The notes: generated by a model from the letters alone, not told the origin. A DNA stretch of 32,254 bases from UBA4735 sp035935465 (GCA_035935465.1 DASYXA010000092.1:1-32254), one strand, 5' to 3'. Positions 1-7,108 are shown, counted from the first letter of the stretch. Numbers and translations are program-made.

Positions 1-900
1 GTGGCGGCCTACGTCGTCATGGTCCTGCTGTGGGGCTCCACCTGGGCGGCGATCAAGATCGGCGTCGCGGAGGTGCCGCCGTACCTCTTCGCGTTCGAGC
101 GCGCGATCGCCGTGTCGACGATCCTCACGCTCACGGTCCTCGGGCTCCGGCAGTCGTTCCCGCGCACGCGCACCGCGCTCCTCGCGTCGGCGGTCGCCGG
201 CCTGTTCAACATCGGGACGTCGTGGGCGCTCATCTTCTGGGCCGAGCAGTTCGTGCCGTCGGGCCTGGTCGCGGTCTTCGGCGCGATGGCGCCGGTCTGG
301 ACGGCGATCCTCGCGCACTTCTTCGTCCAGGGCGACCGCCTCTCGCGCCTGAAGATCGTCGCGCTCGTCCTCGGGCTCGTCGGCACCGCGCTCCTCGTGG
401 GCGCGCCCGCGCCGAGCGAGGGGCCGAACGCGCTGCTCGCGACCGCGCTCCTCGCGCTCATGCCGATCAGCTGGGCGATCGCGGCCATCCTCATGGCCCG
501 CTACCTCTCCCGCGAGTCGCCGATCGCGGTCGTCGGGATCGGCACCTGGACCGGCGCGGCGTTCCTCCTGCCGTTCGCGCTGACCCAGGCCGGCCAGCCG
601 CAGCACTGGACCACGAGCGCGGTCCTCGCGTTCGCCTACCTCGTGCTCGGCGGCTCGTGCGTCGGCCTCGTCCTGAACGCCTGGCTGTTCCGGAAGCTCC
701 GGCCCACCACGGTCACGCTCTCGCAGGTCCTCATCCCGACCCAGGCCCTGCTCATCGGCGGGTTCGCGCTCGGCGAGGAGTTCACCCTGCGGATGCTGGC
801 CGGCGCCGCGCTCGTGGTGAGCGCGGTCGCGCTGAACGCGCGCGCCGGGTCCACTGCCCGCACCGGCGCGGCCGAGCCGATCGCCACCGCGGCGGACTGA
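1..900 (+). CDS. DMT-superfamily (EamA) transporter
   Basis: Integral membrane protein of the drug/metabolite transporter superfamily, probably exporting a small metabolite across the inner membrane. The 299 residues are almost continuously hydrophobic, enough for about ten helices in two EamA repeats. The first helix carries the typical LLWGSTWAAIKIG motif and the protein ends in a short polar tail. It reads from a GTG at base 1, so a few N-terminal residues could lie outside the window, although the conserved first helix is already present. The substrate cannot be read from the sequence. A second EamA protein lies at 21800-22696. The TGA is only 43 bases before the next gene, and that gap holds the repeat operator of the following operon. 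Confidence 0.9.
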   Translation: MAAYVVMVLLWGSTWAAIKIGVAEVPPYLFAFERAIAVSTILTLTVLGLRQSFPRTRTALLASAVAGLFNIGTSWALIFWAEQFVPSGLVAVFGAMAPVWTAILAHFFVQGDRLSRLKIVALVLGLVGTALLVGAPAPSEGPNALLATALLALMPISWAIAAILMARYLSRESPIAVVGIGTWTGAAFLLPFALTQAGQPQHWTTSAVLAFAYLVLGGSCVGLVLNAWLFRKLRPTTVTLSQVLIPTQALLIGGFALGEEFTLRMLAGAALVVSAVALNARAGSTARTGAAEPIATAAD

Positions 901-904
901 ACTC

Positions 905-940
905 GTACTACAGCACGGTAGTATTACCGGCGGGTAGTAC
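905..940 (+). promoter_or_regulatory. Tandem inverted-repeat operator before ArsR-BlaI-M56 operon
   Basis: The short gap holds GTACTAC (905-911), GTAGTA (918-923) and GTAGTAC (934-940). The first two form TACTAC-N6-GTAGTA. The second and third form GTATTACC-N4-GGTAGTAC with one mismatch. TAGTAT at 919-924 can serve as a -10 box inside the first repeat. BlaI/MecI/CopY repressors bind TAC..GTA-type dyads, so the BlaI encoded two genes downstream is the obvious candidate binder; this is inference. Confidence 0.6.
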
Positions 941-943
941 GGC

Positions 944-1342
944 GTGATCGACTGGGACCTCAACCTCTTCCACAGCGACCCGACGCTGCTCGAGCGCTCG
1001 GATGACGACGCGTATGAGCGCGCCACGCGGTTCGTGCGGGTGCTCGCGGAGCCCGGCCGGCTGAAGCTCCTCCATGCGCTCTCCGTCGGCGCCGATACGG
1101 CGCAGCGCGCGGCGCTGTGGTCCGGTCTCGAGCAGCCCTACGCCGAGCGCGAGCTCGCCGCGATGGCCCTCGCGGGGCTCGTCGAGCGGCGCGACGCGCC
1201 GGGTGGCCCGGTCTACGCGCCGCGTGACGGGCACCTCGTCGTCGCGCTGCACGTCGCGCTGGCCCACGGCCGCGAGCTCCTCGGCGAGCGGCACCCGCGG
1301 CTCCTCACACGGCGTCGCGATCAGCAGCGAAAGGTGGGATGA
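944..1342 (+). CDS. ArsR-like winged-helix transcriptional regulator
   Basis: A 132-residue protein with one winged-helix domain. The stretch around residues 25-50 (ATRFVRVLAEPGRLKLLHAL) resembles the first helices of ArsR-type repressors. It is followed by a recognition-helix region and a basic C-terminus. No clear metal-binding cysteine pair is visible, so the signal is unknown. The GTG start at 944 lies directly behind the repeat operator, and its TGA overlaps the ATG of the BlaI gene (ATGA, 1339-1342), which points to translational coupling. Placing an ArsR-like protein in front of a BlaI-M56 pair is unusual. The family assignment rests on the HTH pattern and size alone. Confidence 0.72.
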   Translation: MIDWDLNLFHSDPTLLERSDDDAYERATRFVRVLAEPGRLKLLHALSVGADTAQRAALWSGLEQPYAERELAAMALAGLVERRDAPGGPVYAPRDGHLVVALHVALAHGRELLGERHPRLLTRRRDQQRKVG

Positions 1343-1767
1343 TCGCGACGATGCGCGACGACGTCCGCCGCCTGAAGCGCGCTCGCCGCGACGGCCCGGA
1401 CGCGTTCCTCGGGCCGCTCGAGGCCGTGGTGATGGAGCGGCTCTGGAAGCGGCGTCACGCGACGGTGCGCGACATCGTCGACGACCTCGCGGCGAGCCGA
1501 TCGCTCGCCTACACGACCGTGATGACGATCATGACCCGGCTGTTCGCGAAGGGCCTGCTCACCCGCGACCGCGACGGGAAGACCTACGTGTACCGGCCGG
1601 CCGTCACCCGTGCCCAGCACCGCGCGCGCCTGTCGCAGGATCTCGTGCGCGGCCTGGTCCAGGAGTTCGGCGACGTGGCGCTCGCGCAGTTCAGCGCCGA
1701 GCTCGATTCGGTGGACGCGAGCCACCGTGCCGCGCTCCGGCGCATCGCGGGCCGGGACGCGACGTGA
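1339..1767 (+). CDS. BlaI/MecI/CopY-family repressor
   Basis: A 142-residue DNA-binding repressor. The N-terminal half is a winged helix: LEAVVMERLWKRRHATVRDI, then the recognition region LAYTTVMTIMTRLFAKGLL, then a DGKTYVYRP wing, a signature of the BlaI/MecI family. The C-terminal helices serve dimerisation in this family, where the linker is the site cut or released upon signalling by the M56 protease partner. That partner is encoded next, with GTGA overlap (1764-1767). It has a longer N-terminus than staphylococcal BlaI. It probably autoregulates through the inverted repeats at 905-940. No beta-lactamase gene is nearby, so the regulon is unknown. Confidence 0.92.
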   Translation: MIATMRDDVRRLKRARRDGPDAFLGPLEAVVMERLWKRRHATVRDIVDDLAASRSLAYTTVMTIMTRLFAKGLLTRDRDGKTYVYRPAVTRAQHRARLSQDLVRGLVQEFGDVALAQFSAELDSVDASHRAALRRIAGRDAT

Positions 1768-2699
1768 GGACGGCGGATCGCGCGTTCGGGTCCCTCGTGA
1801 TCCTGGCCCTCGCGTCGGGCGCGCTGCTCATCGCCCTGCTCGCCGCGCTCCTGCCGCGCGGGTTCGCGCTCACGACCGGCGGCGCCGCCGATCCCGCGAG
1901 CGTCGTCGCGGTGCTCGTGCTCATCCTCGCGACCGTCGGCGTGACGCTCGGGCTCGTCTCGCTGTTCGGGCAGCTCCTCGCGACGCTGTCGCTGATCCGC
2001 ACGCTGCTGTCGCGGCGCGTGACGGTGTCGCGCCGCGTCGCCGGCCTCGCCGCGGACCTCGGCCTGGCCGGCCGGATCGACATCGTCCGCGACGTGCGCC
2101 CATTCTCGTTCTGCTACTGGTTCCGCCGCCCGCGCATCTGCCTCTCGACCGAGCTCATCACGCGCCTCGACGACGCCGAGCTCCGCGCGGTGCTGCTCCA
2201 CGAGCGCTACCACCTCCGCCAGCGCGATCCGCTGCGCCTCGTGATCGCGCGCTACTTCGCGGCGGGCCTGTACGTCGTGCCGGTGGTCGAGGAGCTTGTC
2301 GAGTACTACTCGGTCCAGAAGGAGGTCGCGGCCGACCAGGCCGCGGTCCGCGCGATGGGTGGCGTCCGCGAGCTCGCGTCGGCGCTGTTCAAGGCTCTGC
2401 CGGACGCGGACGACGTCGAGCTGGGCCTGCTCGTGCCGGTCGGCTCGCTCTCGGTCACCGAGGCGCGCATCGACCAGCTCGTCGACGGACAGGCGGTGCC
2501 CCTCGTCCTCTCGCGCGCGTCGATCGCGCTCTCCGGCGGCGCGCTCGCGGCGGCGGCGATCCTCGCGCTCGCCGACGGCCTGCACCCGGCGCCGCTCGCG
2601 GTGCCCGCGCTCATCGCTCCCGCGACGCTCCTGCTCGCCGCCGCGGCGAGCGGGGCGGCCCACCAGGTCCGGCTGGTCGTCCTCCGGCCGTCCCGGTAA
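1764..2699 (+). CDS. M56-family membrane metallopeptidase, sensor domain absent
   Basis: Membrane zinc protease related to BlaR1/MecR1. The GTG at 1764 overlaps the BlaI stop and gives 311 residues. N-terminal hydrophobic segments (about 10-35 and 48-80) precede a cytosolic catalytic region with HERYH at residues 146-150 (HExxH) and a downstream VQKEVAAD segment that could supply the third zinc ligand. Two more hydrophobic helices close the protein (about 247-300). BlaR1 and MecR1 carry an additional extracellular penicillin-binding domain of about 250 residues, and this protein has none. If it inactivates the adjacent BlaI, the stimulus must be sensed by the membrane part or by another protein. 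A longer reading frame from 1074 runs through the BlaI gene in another frame and was not used. Confidence 0.88.
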   Translation: MRTADRAFGSLVILALASGALLIALLAALLPRGFALTTGGAADPASVVAVLVLILATVGVTLGLVSLFGQLLATLSLIRTLLSRRVTVSRRVAGLAADLGLAGRIDIVRDVRPFSFCYWFRRPRICLSTELITRLDDAELRAVLLHERYHLRQRDPLRLVIARYFAAGLYVVPVVEELVEYYSVQKEVAADQAAVRAMGGVRELASALFKALPDADDVELGLLVPVGSLSVTEARIDQLVDGQAVPLVLSRASIALSGGALAAAAILALADGLHPAPLAVPALIAPATLLLAAAASGAAHQVRLVVLRPSR

Positions 2700-2712
2700 G
2701 GGACAAGCCGGC

Positions 2713-2741
2713 TTTACCTTTGCCGCCGCTCGGTCGATAGT
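2713..2741 (+). promoter_or_regulatory. Promoter of the small peptide gene
   Basis: TTTACC (2713-2718) and GATAGT (2736-2741) are separated by 17 bases, the standard sigma-70-type spacing. Each matches four of six consensus bases. Transcription would begin near 2748 and give a 40-base leader containing the GGGAGG ribosome-binding site of the peptide ORF. Confidence 0.5.
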
Positions 2742-2788
2742 GGCGGTGGCGGCTCAGCAATTCGCCGGTGGGGTGGGAGGCCTCACCA

Positions 2789-2908
2789 ATGTCGCTACGT
2801 TTCATCGCGCGGATCGTCTTCGTGCTCGCCCTGGCGTTCACCATGAGCGCCCCGCTTCTCGGCACCGCCGCGGCCTGCGACCCGGGCAATGGCGGCCTCT
2901 GCTCCTAG
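2789..2908 (+). CDS. Small secreted peptide precursor (39 aa), possible signalling pro-peptide
   Basis: This small ORF has the marks of a real gene. It has a promoter at 2713-2741, GGGAGG at 2775-2780 eight bases before ATG 2789, and a TAG at 2906. The product starts with a basic N-region (MSLRFIAR), then about 18 hydrophobic residues and an AxA-like site (GTAAA). It ends in the short tail CDPGNGGLCS with two cysteines, so it looks like a Sec-exported precursor that releases a ten-residue peptide, possibly disulfide-closed. AAAC could also act as a lipobox. It lies 176 bases upstream of, and in the same direction as, an XRE-TPR regulator. This resembles the pro-peptide/receptor pairing of RRNPP systems. 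I recognise no named family, and function is inferred from architecture only. Confidence 0.6.
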   Translation: MSLRFIARIVFVLALAFTMSAPLLGTAAACDPGNGGLCS

Positions 2909-2945
2909 CGGCAGGCTCTTCGCGACCTAGCTATCCCAGGCTCAG

Positions 2946-2989
2946 TCCGGCTCGACGCCGGAGACCGTGGCGCGGGCATCTGAGCCCGC
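2946..2989 (+). other. Two perfect stem-loops after the peptide gene
   Basis: TCCGGC-TCGAC-GCCGGA (2946-2962) and GCGGGC-atctga-GCCCGC (2972-2989) are perfect six-base-pair hairpins in the gap between the peptide stop and the TPR regulator promoter. Neither is followed by a T-run. They may stabilise or end the peptide mRNA, or be incidental in such GC-rich DNA. Confidence 0.35.
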
Positions 2990-3019
2990 CCAGACCCCGA
3001 CCGGCACCGTCCCGCACGC

Positions 3020-3033
3020 GGTCTGGTCAGACC
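3020..3033. promoter_or_regulatory. Palindromic operator candidate GGTCTG-GT-CAGACC
   Basis: A perfect 6+2+6 palindrome lies 14 bases upstream of the -35 box of the XRE-TPR gene. Its length and placement fit an operator for a dimeric HTH protein, most simply the regulator itself. Binding is inference. Confidence 0.45.
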
Positions 3034-3047
3034 GGGTTCAGGGGCGT

Positions 3048-3076
3048 TTGACCGGCCGTTGAGCCTCGCGTAAAGT
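3048..3076 (+). promoter_or_regulatory. Promoter of the XRE-TPR regulator, leaderless
   Basis: TTGACC (3048-3053), a 17-base spacer and TAAAGT (3071-3076) form a good sigma-70-type promoter. The GTG start is only eight bases past the -10 box, so transcription should begin at or next to the start codon. There is no Shine-Dalgarno sequence. Confidence 0.65.
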
Positions 3077-3084
3077 GGCTCCTC

Positions 3085-4374
3085 GTGGCCATCGGCAACT
3101 CGATCCGTTCCGCGATGACCGCCGATGTCGGCGCGCGGATCCGCTCGCTGCGCACGGCGCGTAGCCTCACCCAGGCCCAGCTCGCTGAACCCCAGTACAC
3201 GAAGGCCTACATCTCGATGCTCGAGTCCGGCCGCACCCGGGCGTCGATGAAAGCGCTCGAGCACATCGCCGGCCGGCTCGGCGTGCAGCCATCGGACCTC
3301 CTCGGCGGGTCGCCATCGCCGGCCGCGCCGCAGTTCGATCTGCTGGAGGCGCGCCGGCTCGTCGAGCAAGGCGACGGCTCGGAAGCGATCCCCTTGCTTC
3401 AGGCGCTCGATGAAGGACTGACGGCGCGGGACCAACTGGTGCGGCTGCGCTATCTCGCCGTCGCCTACAACATCGTCGGTCAGGCGAAGGAGGCGTTCCC
3501 GGTCATCGAGCGCGCACAGCGAATGGCCGAGCTGCTGGATGACACGGATGAGAAGGTCCGGCTGAAGGCCGTTCTCGCTGCGACCTACGCCAAGACCTAC
3601 GCATACGAGGACGCCGTGCGTCTGATGCGCGAGTGCGTCCAGGCCTGCGAAGACCGCGTCATCAGCGACCCGACCTTCCACTTCCGGCGTCTCGCGGATC
3701 TTGCGATCATCTTGACGAATCAGCGTCGGCCGAAGGAAGCGATGCCGGTCTACGAGCGGGCGATCGAGCTCGCTGACCAGTTCAGCGATCGGCGGTCGCT
3801 GGGGACGATGTACGCCGGATTGGCCAAGGCGCATCACCTGCAGGGCGATGTCGAGCTCGCCATTCGCTACAACCAGCGCTCCCTCCAGGTCTACGAGGAG
3901 CTCAGCGCGCTCGACCAGGTCGCCTGCACGCTCGACAACATCGCCGTGCAGTACGCCGAGTACGGCAACCGCGAGCGGGCCCGCGAGAGCCTCGCGCGCG
4001 GCGCGCGGATCGCCACCGAGATCAGGCGGGAGACGACGCTCGCCTCGATCAAGACGACCGACGCCGAGATCTCCGCGAAGGCCGATCCGGCCGCGGCGAT
4101 GGACCTCGCGCAGGAGGCCCTGAAGTTCGCGCGGAAGGTCGACCAGGTCGACGCGCAGGTCCGCGCGATGGTCCTCATCGGCGAGCTGAAGATGAAGACG
4201 AGCGGCACGGCCGCTCGCAAGTCCTTCCAGGAGGCCCGGCAGCTGGCCGAGGAGCGCACGCCGCACCTGCTGCGGATGATCTTCGACCGGTGGTCGCATG
4301 CCGCCGAGGAAGCCGGCGACGGCGACGAGGCCCTCCGCCTGGCGCGCCGCGCCCTGGAGAGCGTCAAAGCCTGA
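3085..4374 (+). CDS. XRE-type HTH regulator with TPR repeats
   Basis: A 429-residue regulator. Residues about 16-70 form an XRE/HTH_3 domain (IRSLRTARSLTQAQLAE, then YISMLESGRTRASMKALEHI). The rest is a helical array of tetratricopeptide-type repeats, roughly 85-425, with recurring A/G/Y positions such as RYLAVAYNIVGQAKEAFPVI. HTH plus C-terminal TPRs is the architecture of RRNPP receptors, which bind short peptides in the TPR groove, and also of other ligand-sensing XRE activators. It is preceded by a secreted mini-peptide gene (2789-2908), a palindrome and a leaderless promoter. Its TGA overlaps the start of the cysM-like gene (CTGA), suggesting it heads that operon. An ATG at 3115 is a possible later start, but the promoter position favours GTG 3085. 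Confidence 0.9.
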   Translation: MAIGNSIRSAMTADVGARIRSLRTARSLTQAQLAEPQYTKAYISMLESGRTRASMKALEHIAGRLGVQPSDLLGGSPSPAAPQFDLLEARRLVEQGDGSEAIPLLQALDEGLTARDQLVRLRYLAVAYNIVGQAKEAFPVIERAQRMAELLDDTDEKVRLKAVLAATYAKTYAYEDAVRLMRECVQACEDRVISDPTFHFRRLADLAIILTNQRRPKEAMPVYERAIELADQFSDRRSLGTMYAGLAKAHHLQGDVELAIRYNQRSLQVYEELSALDQVACTLDNIAVQYAEYGNRERARESLARGARIATEIRRETTLASIKTTDAEISAKADPAAAMDLAQEALKFARKVDQVDAQVRAMVLIGELKMKTSGTAARKSFQEARQLAEERTPHLLRMIFDRWSHAAEEAGDGDEALRLARRALESVKA

Positions 4375-5282
4375 TCCGCCTCACCCGTGCGCGCGTTCGC
4401 GATCAGGTCGCGGGCACGATCCTCGCCTCGATCGGCGACACGCCCCTCGTCCCGCTGCGCCGCATCGGCGCGGGACTGCGCGGCGAGCTCTGGGCGAAGC
4501 TCGAGTCGTTCAACCCGGGCGGCAGCGTGAAGGACCGCGCCGCGCTGTGGATGGTCCTCGACGCGGAGCAGCGCCTCGACCTCGACGGGAAGACGATCCT
4601 CGACGCGACGAGCGGCAACACCGGCGTCGCGCTCGCGCTCGTCTGCGCCGTGCGCGGCCATCGCGTCGAGCTCTGCATGCCCGACAAGCTCTCGGTCGAA
4701 CGCAAGCGCATCGCGGCCGCGTTCGGCGCGACGCTGGCGCTCACCGATCCGCTCGCGGGGAGCGACGGCGCGATCCTTCACGCTCGGCGACTGTCGCAGG
4801 ACCCGGCGTACGCCTACCTCGACCAGTACGCGAATCCGGCCAACCCGCTCGCGCACGAGGAGTCGACCGGCCCCGAGCTCTGGGCCCAGACCGCCGGCCG
4901 GATCACGCACCTCGTGGCCGGTGTCGGCACGTCCGGGACGATCGTCGGCAGCTCGCGGGCGCTGCGGCCGAAGGGCGTGCGGATCGTCGCGGTGCAGCCG
5001 GACGACGCGCTGCACGGCATCGAGGGTTGGAAACACATGCCGTCCGCGATCCGGCCGCCGATCTGGGACGAGCGATTCGCCGACGACCATCGGACCGTCG
5101 GCACCGACGCCGCGATCGCGATGGCCAAGCGGCTCGCGCGCGAGGAGGGCATCTTCAGCGGGCCGTCGGGCGGTGGTGCCGTGGCCGCGGCGGTGGAGGT
5201 CGCGCGGGAACAGGACGGGGTCGTCGTCGCGTTACTGGCAGACGGGGGAGAGCGCTATCTCTCGACCCCGCTGTGGGAGTGA
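4371..5282 (+). CDS. cysM: PLP-dependent cysteine synthase, CysM type
   Basis: Fold-type II PLP enzyme, probably condensing an activated serine (O-phosphoserine in the mycobacterial homologue) with the CysO thiocarboxylate. Visible motifs are IGDTPLVPLRRIG, the PLP-lysine motif GGSVKDRA (Lys 54 from this start), the TSGNTG loop, QYANPANPLAHEESTGPEL as in mycobacterial CysM, the phosphate loop GVGTSGT, and FSGPSGGG. The start is unclear. No ATG, GTG or TTG lies near the conserved N-terminus. CTG 4371 overlaps the upstream TGA and gives 303 residues, a normal family length. The alternative GTG 4290 adds a low-complexity Arg/Pro tail read from the neighbour's sequence. The genes for CysO and the JAMM protease follow directly, which fixes the pathway. 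Confidence 0.88.
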   Translation: MIRLTRARVRDQVAGTILASIGDTPLVPLRRIGAGLRGELWAKLESFNPGGSVKDRAALWMVLDAEQRLDLDGKTILDATSGNTGVALALVCAVRGHRVELCMPDKLSVERKRIAAAFGATLALTDPLAGSDGAILHARRLSQDPAYAYLDQYANPANPLAHEESTGPELWAQTAGRITHLVAGVGTSGTIVGSSRALRPKGVRIVAVQPDDALHGIEGWKHMPSAIRPPIWDERFADDHRTVGTDAAIAMAKRLAREEGIFSGPSGGGAVAAAVEVAREQDGVVVALLADGGERYLSTPLWE

Positions 5283-5286
5283 TGAC

Positions 5287-5562
5287 ATGGGAGTGACCGT
5301 TCGCCTGCCGGGCGTCCTGCGCGACGCCGTGGGCGGGGAGACGAAGATCCAGGCCTCGGGCCGCACGCTCGCCGACGTGTTCGCGGACATCGAGCGTCGC
5401 CATCCCGGGTTCCGCGCGCGGATCCTGGACGACACCGGAGGCATCCGGTCGTACGTGAACGTGTACATCGGCGACGTCGATGCGCGCGGAGCCGGTGGCC
5501 TGGCGACCGCGGTGCCCGATGACAGCGAGGTCATGGTCATCCCGGCGATGGCCGGCGGGTGA
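5287..5562 (+). CDS. cysO: CysO-like ubiquitin-fold sulfur carrier (MoaD/ThiS family)
   Basis: A 91-residue beta-grasp sulfur carrier. It starts VTVRLPGVLRDAVGG, carries the internal VNVYIGDVDARG segment and ends in the diagnostic VIPAMAGG with a free C-terminal Gly-Gly, the residues that become thiocarboxylated. In Mycobacterium the equivalent CysO-COSH gives its sulfur to CysM, and the CysO-cysteine adduct is cut by the JAMM protease Mec. Here the three genes are contiguous: ATG 5287 lies four bases after the cysM stop, and the TGA overlaps the GTG of the protease gene (GTGA, 5559-5562). MoaD or ThiS function is less likely because no molybdopterin or thiamine genes are present. The activating E1-like enzyme is not in the window. 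Confidence 0.88.
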   Translation: MGVTVRLPGVLRDAVGGETKIQASGRTLADVFADIERRHPGFRARILDDTGGIRSYVNVYIGDVDARGAGGLATAVPDDSEVMVIPAMAGG

Positions 5563-5960
5563 TCGACCGGCTCGCGCTCCCGGACGGCTTGCGCGACGAG
5601 ATCGTCGGCCATGCGCGGGCCGACGCGCCGAAGGAGGCCTGCGGGCTCGTCGCGGGCCGCGCGGGGCAACCGACGCGCGTGATCCGCTGTGCGAACGCGC
5701 ATCCGGCGCCGGTCACGCGGTACGCGATCGATCCTCGAGAGCAGCTCCGCGCGTTCCGCGAGATGGAGGCGAACGGCGAGGAGCTGTTCGCGATCTATCA
5801 CAGCCATCCGGCGACGCAGCCGTACCCGTCGCCGACGGACCGTGCGGAAGCGCACTACCCCGATGCGTTCTACGTCCTCGTATCGCTCCGCGACGCGGCG
5901 CCGGAGCTGCGCGCGTACCGCCTGCACGGCGGCTGGGTCCACGAGGTCCCGATCGTCTAG
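5559..5960 (+). CDS. mec: JAMM/MPN+ zinc metalloprotease, Mec-like
   Basis: A 133-residue Mov34/MPN/PAD-1 protein with a complete JAMM zinc site: Glu 26 (KEACGL), His 81 and His 83 (HSHP), Ser 91 and Asp 94 (SPTD), matching H-x-H-x7-S-x2-D exactly. In the mycobacterial mec-cysO-cysM cluster this enzyme releases cysteine from the CysO C-terminus. The same three partners occur here in reversed order (cysM-cysO-mec). The GTG start overlaps the cysO stop. The TAG at 5958-5960 lies in a CTAG shared with the stop codon of the convergent propeller gene. The protein is cytosolic, with no signal sequence. Confidence 0.9.
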   Translation: MIDRLALPDGLRDEIVGHARADAPKEACGLVAGRAGQPTRVIRCANAHPAPVTRYAIDPREQLRAFREMEANGEELFAIYHSHPATQPYPSPTDRAEAHYPDAFYVLVSLRDAAPELRAYRLHGGWVHEVPIV

Positions 5961-7108
5961 CGATACACCCCGTTGTGCCCGAGGCTCAGCCTGCCGGGCT
6001 GGGGGAAGAAGGTGAGCCCGTGGGGGGATCGGCCCACGGGAATGGTCTTGATGACCTGGCCGGTCGCCGTGTCGACGACGATGACGCTCGCGGCGAACCG
6101 GTTCCCCGTCCACAGCTGGGTCCCGTCGGCGGACACGGACAGCATGTCCGGACTCCCACCGACGGTCCAAGTGGCCGCGACCTGCCGGGTCGCCAGATCG
6201 ATGACCGAGATCGTGCCGGCGAGCCGGTTGCTCACGTACAGCGATCGCGTGTCCCGGCTGATCGCCAGGCCATGCGCGCCCCGGCCGGTCGGGATGAACC
6301 CGATCTCGCGCATCGCGAGCGGATCGACGATCGAGACGCCACCCCGGCCCTGATTGGTCACGTAGAAGACGGTCCCGTCCGGGGCGAGCTTCACGTCGAT
6401 CGGCAGTCCGCCGACATCGACCGAGCCCACGACGGCCATCGCGGTGGTGTCCACCTTGACCACCCGGCCGGTGTACTCCGCGCTCGCGAGCAGGTAGGAG
6501 CCATCGGCGCTCATGTCGAGGTGGTCGACGCCGGCCCAGGGGATCGGAACGCTCTTCAGCAGGGTCCAGGTCTTGGAGTCGTAGAAGTCCAATCGTTTGA
6601 GCATCTCGGCGACCACGATCGCCTTGGTGCCGTCGAGGGTGAAGTACAGGTTGTACGGGTCCGGGACCGCGATCCGGCGGATCACCGCACCGGTGCGCGG
6701 GTCGAGCTCGGTGATCCCGCCGTCGTTCACGTACAGCCTGGTCAGATCCCAGGACGGGGTGACGTGCTCGGGATACTCTCCGATCGGGACGGTCCGGATG
6801 ACCGTGAACGTCGCGGGGTCGATGACGCTCACGGTGCCGGCGTGCTCGTTCGGGACGTAGACCCGCGGCGCGAGGTCCGCGACCGCCGGAGCGAAGCCGC
6901 TGGTGGTCGCGGCGTAGACGTTGACCGTCCGCGCGGCCGCGGGCGCCGGCGACGCCGGCGCGACCGCCGCCGGCGGATGGCTGGGCGAGGGTGCCGCCGC
7001 GATCGGTCCCGCAAGGCTCGCGCTCGCGCACCGGGTCAGGAGGACGAGGGTCAGGATGGCTCCCGCGACGCGCAGCAGGCGGCCGGCTCGGATCATCGCC
7101 ACCGACAC
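5957..7108 (-). CDS. Secreted or membrane-anchored YVTN beta-propeller protein
   Basis: A 383-residue protein with an N-terminal hydrophobic segment (about 8-26), an Ala/Pro-rich linker to residue 60, and then repeats of about 42 residues: RVYVPNEHAGTVSVIDPAT, YVTNQGRGGVSIVDPLA, LYVSNRLAGTISVIDLAT and others. These build a six- or seven-blade YVTN/NHL propeller outside the membrane. LLTRC at residues 23-27 looks like a lipobox, but arginine before the cysteine is unusual, so lipidation is uncertain. The start is GTG 7108, or ATG 7096 behind GGTGG. Its TAG shares a CTAG with mec. The gene follows the Yip1-like membrane protein gene by 38 bases and may be co-transcribed. Function is unknown; propellers of this type often bind surface ligands. 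Confidence 0.85.
   Translation of the reverse strand: MSVAMIRAGRLLRVAGAILTLVLLTRCASASLAGPIAAAPSPSHPPAAVAPASPAPAAARTVNVYAATTSGFAPAVADLAPRVYVPNEHAGTVSVIDPATFTVIRTVPIGEYPEHVTPSWDLTRLYVNDGGITELDPRTGAVIRRIAVPDPYNLYFTLDGTKAIVVAEMLKRLDFYDSKTWTLLKSVPIPWAGVDHLDMSADGSYLLASAEYTGRVVKVDTTAMAVVGSVDVGGLPIDVKLAPDGTVFYVTNQGRGGVSIVDPLAMREIGFIPTGRGAHGLAISRDTRSLYVSNRLAGTISVIDLATRQVAATWTVGGSPDMLSVSADGTQLWTGNRFAASVIVVDTATGQVIKTIPVGRSPHGLTFFPQPGRLSLGHNGVYR

Noticed and set aside
905..940. Inverted repeats read as a terminator for the EamA gene
   Set aside because: The arms are AT-containing and short, there is no T-run, and the spacing fits repressor half-sites next to a -10 box better.
1074..2699. A 541-codon plus-strand ORF ending as the M56 peptidase
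   Set aside because: Its first 230 codons overlap the ArsR-like and BlaI genes in another frame and are Arg/Pro/Ala-rich noise. The real start is GTG 1764, coupled to the BlaI stop.
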